Origin: Promerops cafer
Lineage: Eukaryota > Chordata > Aves > Passeriformes > Nectariniidae
NCBI GenBank assembly: GCA_013398275.1
Contig: VZSE01002064.1
Location: forward strand, 1,038,951-1,102,950
Direction of reading: 5' to 3'
DNA: 64,000 nt
Shown: piece after piece, positions 12,787 through 23,240 of the stretch
Position numbering within the stretch: the first letter of the stretch is position 1
How the letters are laid out: each line of letters starts with the position of its first letter
Notes under the pieces: generated by a model
What the model saw: the letters and a program-made list of their open reading frames with translations, nothing else
The model's database searches: none
Told to the model about the DNA's origin: nothing
Made by a program: the position numbers and the translations under genes

Positions 12787-13143
12787 TTACTTTCTATCTG
12801 TGCAGAACATGGGCCCTGTTCTTGTCACTGTAGCATAACTATTAGAGAAAAGAAGGAGAGAAGCATTTTTCTTTGGTTGTTGTTCAGTGTTGCCATTGCA
12901 CTCTAGGGAATACTGTGGCCAGGTTGACATGAAATTTGGAAATGGAGAGTAGGAAATAGGGCTTTTCTCAAAGTGATCCCCCTGCTCCCTCAGGATGGCG
13001 TGGATCCTGTTGTTGTGAAACTGGATGTCTGCTTCCTGTGTGTGATGGAGCTGGTGGCTCTGCTGGTAATACACCTGCTTAAGTGGTTTTTGCTGGATTG
13101 CAGCCCGAACAAATTGTGAATTCTTTATCCTCTCGTATCTCCA
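12787..13143 (-). other. Unrecognised coding-like block (possible exon or element remnant)
   Basis: On the minus strand a frame stays open from just after a stop at 13144-13146 down to a stop at 12787, about 118 codons. The middle (about 12960-13074) stands out. It encodes a polar, His/Gln/Arg-rich stretch including YYQQSHQLHHTQEADIQFHN and HAILREQGDHFEK. In the 23 codons around the second part, about three quarters end in G or C, although the surroundings are AT-rich and the middle codon position is AT-rich. This is the typical signature of vertebrate coding DNA. An AG lies just upstream (AAGCAG at 13075-13080), but its polypyrimidine tract is poor, so an exon boundary is not established. 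I do not recognise the protein. It could be an exon, a decayed gene or element fragment, or chance. Confidence 0.22.
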
Positions 13144-13200
13144 TTACTGCATGCTTCAGAGCTGTAGCAAGGCATTTTAGTGTCCAGGGTAACACCTTGT

Positions 13201-13350
13201 ACTTGGCAGCTCTCCTGCTCCCCCCACGTGGTCTCCCAAGTGTCAGCACCTGGGCTGGGGGAGGCTCAGGCAGCGAGTCCCAGCCGCAAGGCAAGCGGCT
13301 GCAGCCCACCTGCGTGGCTGCCTGGCCACCAGCCCCGCTGCCATCACTCC
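13201..13350. other. Local GC-rich patch with a CACGTG E-box
   Basis: About 150 bp are clearly richer in G and C than the flanks and hold about six CpG sites. A perfect palindromic E-box CACGTG, the USF/MYC-class core, lies at 13225-13230. The patch is too short and too poor in CpG to be a CpG island. On the minus strand it is part of a 94-codon open frame rich in Gly, Ala and Pro, which is what GC-rich DNA gives by default. Confidence 0.5.
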
Positions 13351-13390
13351 CTTCCATCTTCATTGGGACATAGTGCTGAGGGAGGGCCCT

Positions 13391-13488
13391 GCTTCTGACC
13401 TTGAAAAGGCTCTAATCTTGCTCCCTGTGTAAAAAAGGAGCTTTTGACCTTGACAAGGCACTACTCTAGCTCCCTGTGTAAAATGGTT
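13391..13488 (+). repeat. 49-bp tandem duplication
   Basis: Two adjacent 49-bp units (13391-13439 and 13440-13488) share the order GCTTYTGACCTTGA, then AAGG, CT, CTCCCTGTGTAAAA. They differ at a handful of positions. This is a direct local duplication. Divergence between the copies suggests it is not very recent. Confidence 0.88.
13396..13453 (-). promoter_or_regulatory. Two ERR/SF-1-type half-sites (TCAAGGTCA)
   Basis: Each duplicated unit carries TGACCTTGA (13396-13404 and 13445-13453). On the minus strand this reads TCAAGGTCA, the extended half-site bound by monomeric orphan nuclear receptors such as ERR and SF-1/LRH-1. The 9-bp core is identical in both copies although the surrounding unit has diverged. 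Binding is inferred from the motif alone. Confidence 0.35.
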
Positions 13489-16400
13489 TGGGCAGTGGCC
13501 AGAGGCAGGCTGCTGGGTTATTGCCACCATCCAGTTTGGATGCTTCTGTCCCTGGCCTTATCTTCTCCCTGAAGGTTTCCCTGCCCTTCCCCGAGCCGTG
13601 CTTCTGTTGGCATAAAAAACTCTCAATCTGCTTGTATGCAGTCCCTACTTTTGAAGTTTTACGTGGTATGATCTTATTTATTTAGACTGGTCCCAAATCC
13701 ACTGTTACAGTTGATCCATTTATGCAGCAGCCCTGTAACTCCTATAGTTTTGACAGTAAGCCCTTGTAGGTAGGTCTACCTCCAGGAAAGCCTTTGAGAT
13801 GACTGAAATGTAATTAAAAAGTGAAGACCAGATGTTTCTTCTCAGATTATGTTTTCAAGATCGCAAAAGTTCTTTCAAAAGGGAGGAGAGAAAAAGGAAA
13901 CAAGAGAAAACCTCTACTGCTCTGCTTTAGCAAGGGAATTTCCTGAAGTATATACAAGAAAAATCTGGATTTTGTTAAATCCTTTTTTTTTTTTTTTTTT
14001 CATTCTACACTGAAGTCTGTAAGCAGCTTGAAATGGTAATAAAACAAAGTGGACTTTCCATTCCATTGTGCAAAGCCAGCAGATTTGTTTTTCCCCAGTG
14101 CACCTGCTTTGTTGCTCAGCCTTTCCAGAGGAAAAAAAAAAAAAAAACCTACTTTTTTTTTCTGGAACAGTGCTTTACTAGTGGTTTTTATTTCTTCAAT
14201 TTGCCACAATAAGAACGTTTTCTTGGATGTATTTTTGAAAACCCTTCATTCCATTCTGTGAAGGCAAATAAAGATGTGGAGGAGTTGGGGGAGAAAATCC
14301 ATATTCATCAAAAGCAAAAGAGAATGTTTGAATAGCTGCAAATCTTCATAGTAAAACTGCCGGGAAACACACAACATTAATATAATTATGGCATTGAACT
14401 GGCAAATTAGAGGAGATATACTCCTGCCATTTTTAAACAAGACACTTCTTATACAGACAGAATGATTATTTGATAGGTTGAGGTTTCTTCTAAGTATTTA
14501 ATTTTATTCTGTGGTCTGTGTATTATGTTGTCTTTGTGCTGTCCTTGACAAGAAAAAGTCCTGTCAAAAAAAAAGGAATTTTCCCCAGGAGAGTATGATG
14601 ATGCTTTTTGTCTTGTAGACAGCAAATATGTGGGTAAACTTCACAGGTATTTGCTTATTATCTTTATAGAAAGTTAGATACGGATATAGTATTTAACTTA
14701 CCAATTTAAGCTGACTTTTAAAATTCAAGTATTTGTAAATATCCTACAAACCACTTCAGGACATACTAAATCTACTTTATGTCTGGGGAATATGTTTTTC
14801 CTTGTCCTAGGCAGCATACACATTTACCATGATCATGAAAAGAGATCTTATTTAATGGTTGGTAGGACTACGTTGCTGTAAGTTCTGTTTCAAAGTGGGA
14901 CCTTTTTTTTTCCCCGCCCCCCCACTTGTTTTGGCACTTTTCAGGGCATGTCATTGTAAAAATTATGTCCTCATTAATAAAACCAAATTTGGTCATTCTA
15001 TATATATATAGCCATTTCAGTTTCACGCTACCAGAAGAATATATATCTAGATATACTTGAGTAATATCTATATGAAAGTAGCACTATTACTCCCACAGAA
15101 GTCATGAAGGAGTTTTAGGTGTTTTCTTAAATTGATGCTCCCAGGAATTCATCATTTCTGTCCAGACTTGGGGACAGCAGTGGGCAGTCAACCTTCCTAT
15201 CCTTAACTAGAGTCAGTGAAGACTGAAAGGTGTTACTGTATGTTACGTTCTTGGGCCTTGCGGCTAAGGACAACGTTGGAGTGACACAAGGGGACCAAAA
15301 TGTCTGATTCTGAACTCCTCACTTTATCTTTAGATCTGCATAATCCGGGTATATTATTTAGCAGAGACCAAAGTGGGTTTGTGGTTTCCAGCTGGGCAGT
15401 TTGCTGAGCTAAGCTGAGAACTGTAGGTCTTTGCCCAAGCCCAGTGCTCACGTTGTGCCTACAGTAAGGAGCAGCCTGGACTGATGGGAGCAGATCTGGG
15501 GAGACAAGCAGTGCTGCAGAGCTGACATCCACATTGTGCATTTCACTGAGGTTTTACCTCACACGAGTTCTCGACAGGCCCTGGAGGCAGCAGGCTTGGT
15601 CGTGGTGGCAATACATCGAGTGCAGTCCTGAACTGAACTTCTGGGTAAATTTAATCTGAAAGTTCCCGAGTTCCCTGTGCTCCACAACGGCTCTGTGATA
15701 TGAACCAGCACATGTCAAGTGGGAATAATTAGGAAATTTGCATAAAAGATACATTCCTGATTCACTCTGAAATGCAAATGTAGATGGAACCTCAGTGAGC
15801 TTCGTGCCTGTTTATATTCAAGCTAGTTTGTACCTCTTGGAAAATGTGAAGGAAACAAGTGAGAGCAGATTAGGATATGGGAATAATTGTAGACTGCGTA
15901 AGTGGGAATCAAGACTCATAATTGCCTTAATTTATGTTGTAAATAACTTCATGCAGCCATTATTGGAAAAAAAAGAGCCTAATAGAGCAAGTAGATTGCT
16001 TTATAAGGTTTAAAAGATATACTGGATTGTCTTTTGCCCATATTGTTATCTGTTCATAACAGTGCAGACTCTGTTTTTCAGTTACAAGTTTAGTCCCGTG
16101 AGCCTTTGTAACAAAATTTCTGCTCAGTATAGAATATTGCAACATGTACTGTCAAGAATAACAGTTATCTAAAAGCATGGAGAAGAAAAAATGCAATGCC
16201 TGCTATCATGTTTCTTCAAATAGAGTCTGTGCTGAGGAGCCAGAGTTCAAAAGCATATTGTGGTACAGCCTGAGCTAAGGCACTGAGTGCTCACATTGAA
16301 GAGGATTGCAGGCTCGGGGGCTCAGGCATGCAAGGGATTTAATATCTATTTACCAGGGGATTGCTGTAAGGGTTTTGTACCTTAGGTTTTAAGGATTTGG

Positions 16401-19400
16401 GGAGTTTTGTAAAGATGGGTGTGTCCAGGTACTCAAAGGCTAGATCATGAAGTGCAGTGATGTGACCCATGCAGTGGTAGAGAAGTAGGTAGAGTTAAGA
16501 TGCCCTTTTCCTCTGGCCTCTTTTCTTAAATAGACTAAGTTCTTTTGCAAATTGTAGCTATTTATAAAAGATTTTCATCAGAACTGTCTCTCCTTAGATT
16601 TTTATAATGGCAGTCCCCTGGCTCCTAAAAACCTTGCTCTAATCAACCTCATTGACACCTCTATAATTAAATGGAGAGACAGGAGGCTGAAGAAGTGGAA
16701 AAGAGATGATGAAATAAAAAGGAAGCCTTCAAAACTGTGCTCAGAAGTCTCTGGAGCCACTACTGACAGAAGATTGGCAATTCTTGAATTTTCAGGATCT
16801 AAAAATGAGGAAAAAAAAAAGACTGGCTATTTGTTTGTTTTATAATGTTTGGCTGTTACATTTGTTCTTCCCCTAGTATTTTATATCAGTGCTGTAGATT
16901 GCTGTTGTGGAGAATTCTGCTGTAGACCTCTGTGTCATCTGGAGCTTCACCGTCCTATCTTTAAATGTAAAATATTTTGAAATGCGCAAAACCAATCTGA
17001 ACCTGCTCCCTCTCAACTCTGGTTATTTCTGCTCTACCTCCTTATCTCTCTCAGCTTGTTCCTTCCTCTGCAGCCGCTTTAAATGCCAGATGCTAAAATA
17101 CCTGCTGAATAAATTTTGATTATAGTTTGGAAAAAGAAATGTTTTGCGAAGAGTTGAGGGAGTGACGAAGGGGTGCCCTTTGTTAAATTTCTGGATGTTT
17201 TGAGAAATAACCAGTCCCAGATGCTTAATGGAAAAAAAACCCAAAAAAACAAAACAAACCTGAGAGCTTCCAAATATCCTCAGAGCCACTGTTTTCACTG
17301 TACATGACAGTGCTGGTGTTGTGTGCATTTTCAGTCCTCTAGATGTCTTAACCCTGCAGCAAGAAAGCTAAAAGAAATCAGAGCTGTAAGAAGATCCCTA
17401 TCTGCTTTAACAATAATACCTTATTTACTTGTAGTAGATCCCTCAGAGGGAAGCTCTGGAATCCTCTTTTTACAGAATATATTAGGAGATAAGGGACAGA
17501 GGGTGTCATGGGAGGGCTGGTGGGTGCAGGTCCTTCCCTCTGGTGCTGCTGCTGAAGCCCATGGTGTTGCTGTGGCTTCTTGTCTTTTGCTTCCCCTGGG
17601 ACTGGGACAGCTGAATCTCCTTTTTCTACATCACCGCACAGGAGATGTGTCTGCAGTGGACCTGCGCATAGGCCAGCAGCTCTGCTTCATGGCAGCTTCA
17701 AAATACTTCAGTGGTACCATATGGAAAAACAGGGCTGTGTCTGACTTTCTGGTCTGATTTGTTTGTTGAACTTTTTTCTTGGGTTTGTTTGTTGTTTTTT
17801 TTTTTTAATGCTTTTTCTGCAAATTGGAGAAGTCTTCAGCAGCTCTCCTATGAGACCTTACCAGAAAAGGGCACAGGTGCATGGATGTGGAAGATGCTGC
17901 AGAGACCTCCTGGCTTTCCCACTCTGCTCCTGACGGATTTTTAGGTGCAACTCCAGCTATTTTTAACTGTGTAGCTGCACAGCCTATCCTCCTGGGATGG
18001 GATGCTGCTTTGAGCTTGCCCAGGCTGGGCTGTGTTTGTCCCTCTCACCAAAAGCTTGCTGAAACTTTGTTTTCATGGATATATAGGCACTATTTTGCTA
18101 TCATTACATGACAGTTGATAGAGGTTATTTAGGACAAGAGCATTTGTTCCCTAATTTTAAAATCAGGATCTAAATTGTCTGTGCTACAGGTTGACTTTTG
18201 TCACTTCCTGATTTTTCCCAGAGTCCTTTCCAGCCTTCAGCATCCTGGTTACTGCAAGTCTTGGGACAGGGTTGTGCAATTTTTCTATATTTTATTTGAA
18301 TACCTGGAGCAGGAAGACATGTTGGTGATTATCTCAGCAGGTTTAGTTTGAACTCAGCACGTGCAGCTCCCTGACCTCTGTGAGCCCCATCAATACTGCC
18401 CATCATATGGCAAACCCCTTGTGTACACCCAAGTAGTATTCTCTGACTACCAAAACACTGGAGAAAGTACAGATCTAAACAAACAGGGCATGCACAGGTC
18501 TTCACCTTTATGTTTTAGGAGAAGGCCAGATTCCTTCAGGCTTTCTGTTGTCCCTGCCATGCGTAGTCTTGAACAATGCCTGAAAATGGCTTCCTGCTTC
18601 CTCTCTCCTTTCTACCAAAACTTTTTAAAATGCTGTTCTCTCTTGGTCTCTAAACATTCAGTAGTCACTTTTGTGAACTTGTGCTTGCCCTGGAGATGAG
18701 ACACAGTCCCACAGAGCTGGTCACGTATCTCAAGATGGCTGGTTTGAACCCTGCCTTGTGTTAAACCTAATCAAGGCAGTCAGGAGGTAATTTTCAACCA
18801 TTTACTCTGATTTTATGGTTGTCACTGCCCATATTATCTGTGCTGTTCTCAGCCTTCTTCCCCCATGTCTCTGTGCCCATCACAGACCCAAGACTTTGCC
18901 TCCCAGAGCTGTGTACTAATTAGCAGATTTTTTTTTCTGATGAGACCCACGTAGTGTTGTTTTGGGCCAAACCAGTGACGAGGTTGGTGACTGCCATCCT
19001 GAGAGCTACTAACAGAGGTTTGTAAAATGAGCATGACCTAATGAATGTGCAGCTCTTCTGCATGGTCGGATTTTCAGTGTGCTGAAACACAGAACGTTTT
19101 TTGTTTATCTTCATGTGCTGTGTTCATTACCTGTGTAATATTGACCTCAAAGCACTTCACAGAGCTTTCAGAGAAGTAAATTTTGCCAGAACAATGACTC
19201 AAAGCTTTAGTCTGCTAAGAAACTTTAATGAGTGGATATTTGTTTACTGTGTTAAATTATTATTCAGTAATGGAAGAAAATAGGAAATGACTCAGACTGT
19301 AATAAAAAATATTTTTTTCCCAATCTCAGCAAATGCATTGCATAGGAGTTTGTGATTTATAGTAGATAAAAAGTGAAAGATGCTATTCCAAACAGATCTG

Positions 19401-20548
19401 CTTTATTTCATGTTGTTTTCAAAATGTCAGTGGATATGCATTAATAAGTAGAAGTACATGCAGAGACCCTACAGAGGTGAAACACAGGCAAGCTTTGATA
19501 GTCTCAAATTTTGCTTCTGTTTTTTTTTCTTCTTCTTTATGCTTTGCAATTTTCCCCTTTCAATGTTTTTATCCATTCTCCTTGTTTAAGAGGGGATTTT
19601 TTTTTTTGTTTGATTCTCTTGTGTTTGCCTGCAAAACATTACCGGTAAGCAGAAACTAATTGTCTGCACTGTACAGCTCTCCTGGGATTTTGAGCTCCAT
19701 GAGACTCACATGGTTATATTGCTGGGTTTCTTTCCATTTTCAGAAAATTTGACTGTGATTGCAAAGGATTTGTGTAGTAGCCATAATGCATTTTATATGA
19801 CAACGAGAATACTAAGGTCTCAAAGCAATGGAAAAGACTAAATGGTTACAAAGGACAGTGAGTGGCTACTTTCTGAGGTGAAAGATATGAGTGTTATGAT
19901 GGATAGCATGTGCTGATGTGTTAGCAATTATGTGTGACTTCAGTATAACTGAGGATAATCATCTTGCTTGATTTATTTTGCAGTGTGTTGTGTGAAGAAA
20001 TTATCTTTATCCTGATTGTATATGTTAAATATCTATGGTATCACCTGAGTAGTTGCTGCATTCTTTGTTGAACAATGTTACGTGACTTTATTTTTCATGA
20101 AGAAATTCTATTTATCAAGACCCTAAAGATTCTAATTCTTTGATGCACTCCTAAAGTCCTTCCAAGTGCAATTTTCTGAATGCTGGGTCAATGAAACTTC
20201 AATTTATGTAGCTTGTTTATCAGTTTTCAATATTTCTACCTTCTTCCTTCTTGACTTAAATACTTGTACATCTCTCTTATTTTTGTGTAGAACCTTTCAT
20301 CATGAGTCTCAGTGGAGCACTTAGCCTCACTTTGCTTTGCAGTTACAACAGTAGATAAATATGATGGTGAAAAAGGCAAGGTCTTTTTTAACCTTACTCC
20401 CCAAAAGAAGAAACAGAAAAGGGCTGCAGAATTTTAATGGTGAAAGAATCTCTTTTCTTCAGAACAGTTAATAATTCAGAGCTCAGGGAACTCACTTAGG
20501 TTTTGGTGGCTAGTCCTCAGTCCTGAGTCAGTCTAATTTGCAGCAGGG
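13489..20548. other. Stretch without recognised gene
   Basis: No gene was identified. Homopolymers include a T18 run at about 13983-14000 and an A16 run at about 14132-14147. CAAA/T-rich tracts lie at 17231-17260 and 17783-17806. Open frames of about 100-144 codons (for example 15233-15541 minus, 17323-17757 plus) lack family motifs and have ordinary codon third-position composition. A GC-richer patch near 17500-17720 shows nothing specific. Confidence 0.5.
14998..15055. repeat. TA-rich repeat with palindromes
   Basis: A (TA)6 array at about 14999-15010 is followed, about 30 bp later, by the 14-bp perfect palindrome TATATCTAGATATA (15042-15055). This is AT-rich simple-sequence DNA that unwinds easily. 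Confidence 0.8.
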
Positions 20549-20591
20549 GCTCTAGGGAGGGTCTCTTATGGCTCTAAGGAGGGTCTCTTAC
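20549..20591 (+). repeat. 22-bp tandem duplication
   Basis: GCTCTAGGGAGGGTCTCTTA at 20549-20568 is repeated as GCTCTAAGGAGGGTCTCTTA at 20571-20590, with one substitution between them. It is a small, recent-looking slippage duplication. Confidence 0.88.
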
Positions 20592-22789
20592 ATGCCAGGT
20601 GATTGCTCCTCCATCACACTATTGGCTGTCTTGAAAGAAGACATTCTCATTCTCTCTCACCCAGACCTTTCTCACCTTGTATGAATAATTGAATAAACAT
20701 TGGGGCAGGGCACGAGACTAAAGCTATAGCCTTCTAGGTATCAGGGATGTAGGGTTTTGAACTCAGAGCTCTCACATCCTGCTGGAGAAGCCTGGAATCC
20801 CTGTGGGGCCTTGTGCTGTCAGATTATGTGCAGCGCTTTAATGTTCTTTTCTGATTTGGGAAAAAGCAGGATAATCCGCCAGCTATTCTTCCTGACCTGC
20901 ATTCTCCTCAGTCCCTCAAAGCCCAGCAATGGACTGTGTGGCCATCTCTGTATAGGTTTTCCTACTAATATTCTGTGTGCTGTAAGATATACTTCTTAAT
21001 CCATGGAGATACCCTATTTGCTCTCCCAGCTCTCAGGTTTCCTTCTTTTGTACAAAGCAAAAAATAGTGTATTCCCACGGCAAATGATGCTTGTTATTTA
21101 TCAGTAGCTTTGATTGTCTAAGACTTGTGCAAAAGCCTGCCATCAAGCCCATTTTGTTTACAATTAAACCTAAGCTCATTTGTTGGCCAGGGAGTCTGAG
21201 GTTTTGGGTTTTTTCCTTTTTTTTATACTAATGATAGTAATAGTAATAATGAGAATTAATCTGTGCCATCCTCCCTGAAATTCCCTTCACTAGTGTAGAA
21301 TGAAGATATGGAGGTTTCAGTGGTAAAAAGCAGAATTGTTAGAAAGGGGAAATCTCTATTTCCATAATGAAAGGCAGGAATCAAAGGCCCAGTGCAGACT
21401 TCTTGCTACTCACCTTGCAACATGAGTTGTGGACCTTCTGGGTTAAGCGTTAGCTTCACTAAGGTATTGGCAAAACTCCCCTAAGTTTTGTTGCTATTTT
21501 CAGAAAAGCTGTCACTTCACTACCTTGTGTCATTTGATCCTGATCGTAACATGGACATCATGGAGACTTTGTGTTAGAGTCGTCATGGATCAGGCCCATG
21601 ACTTTTCCAGGTCCTGAACAAATCAAGAGAACAGCAGTTCTTGCCCTATGAGTGGAAGAGATTCAGGTGGAAGACAGCAGGTGATGACAGGTGCAGGATA
21701 ATGCAGTGTATTAGAAGGTGGCCATGTACCTGGATGTCGTGGCATCTCTGTATTTATAGAGAGATAGGCTTACACAAATCTGAGGCCATGCAAGGTTTAG
21801 GCAGGATATTTTTTTTTTCCCACCACTTGAGGAAATGTTTGCCTGGAGGTTATTGCATTCTAAGAAATGAAGCTACTGGAATAGTTTAGTAGGAAGAGAA
21901 AATCCTGGGTTTTAGGCTTTGTTAATTAAGCTTTCACATGGCTGTGGCAAATTACTAAGCACAAAGGCATGAAGGGAAAATGTCAGTAGTTTGATGCTTG
22001 TTTACACAGCATGTCCCTGCCAACTCTATTCCTTCCTATACGTCCCTTAATAAATAAATGCCCCTCAAAGCTGAGGACATAATAGAGATCAAACCTGCAA
22101 GACAAAACCTGCTGATCTCAGCCCATTTCGATTCCACTCTGCCATCTCTGTACCATAGCTGGCAAGTGCAGTTACAACCCAAAATGTAAAATGAGAAAGT
22201 AAAGGGGGCTGTAAAAGAAGCACTGTGAGATCATACCTACTGCAACAGTCTAGCTTGGACATGCACCTAAGTTCATTGTATGGCAAGATTCAGGTTCCAG
22301 TTGGAGATGGGTCTGAGTGTGGGTGGCTAAGGCTGCCCTACAGCACTTCCCTGAGCCCAGCCTAGCCCGGTCCTCCTGTTTTCACATCAGGACAGCCTCA
22401 CTACACTCATTTGTTCTTACATTACGGAAAGGGCTATTTATTACCACCAGCTCAGGAAATGACCTAATGTGGCCTTGTAAGGCAGAATTAATTTGCAATG
22501 ACTCCAGCTGAAAGTTGGCCATCTTCTAACTTAATAACTGCAGAACTGTCAGCTTCCTTTGAAGTTAATAGCAGTTGTGATGTTGAAATAGGAATTTTCA
22601 TACAGGAAAGCAAACTTGACTTGATTTGAATTGCAGTATGTAGTGTTTTCCTCAGTGGAATAAAGGGAGAGGAGTGTTCAGCTGTAAAACAGAAAGCATT
22701 CCTTTTGCGTTTAGATAGAACTCTTACTATGCGGTGTCTTTTGAATACAAACTTAGCAAGGATGTTTTACAGTGAATGTTCAAGCTGGA

Positions 22790-23240
22790 AATATTTAAAA
22801 TGTGAGTGACTCTTGTAAGTTGTGTGTTTTTTCACAGCAGGGACCACACACTGCAAATAAATGTGAGCCTACTTTGGCTCTACCACATTTCACCCTGGGA
22901 TGCAATTTCTGCAAAGGTGTATGAACCCCTGTTTTAATTAGTTTTTCCTTAATGATCAGAGGAGCAGCTCAGCTGTAGGATGAATAAAGGATTTATTACT
23001 CTAAATGCAGAGGTTGCTGATTATTATTTTTCATCTCTAAGTTATTTAAACTTTAATAAATTGGTCATTTCGTGTTATCAACAAACAGATCATGTATACA
23101 CGTGTGAATGTGCAAAATGTAGCTGTTTCTAATTTAAACTAGAGTTTATTACTGCCACTGGATCTGCTTCATTGCTGCTAATGAGATTTTAGGGGTTCTC
23201 ATAATGTAACAGCATGAATAACCTTTTGTTAAGAAAGGCC
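22790..23240. other. Candidate conserved non-coding block
   Basis: The block is dense in developmental transcription-factor-like cores: TTTTAATTAG near 22934, AATAAA and TTTATT runs, ACACGTGTGA near 23100 (an E-box-like CACGTG) and several TAAT/ATTA cores. It lacks simple repeats. The texture is like that of vertebrate conserved non-coding elements, but conservation cannot be seen in one sequence, so this is only an inference. Confidence 0.2.

Noticed and set aside
15233..15541. 102-codon minus-strand frame
   Set aside because: Third codon positions are ordinary, no family motif is seen and no splice context was found.
17323..17757. 144-codon plus-strand frame in a GC-richer patch
   Set aside because: The composition explains the open frame. 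The peptide is Leu/Ala/Gly-rich without a recognisable domain.
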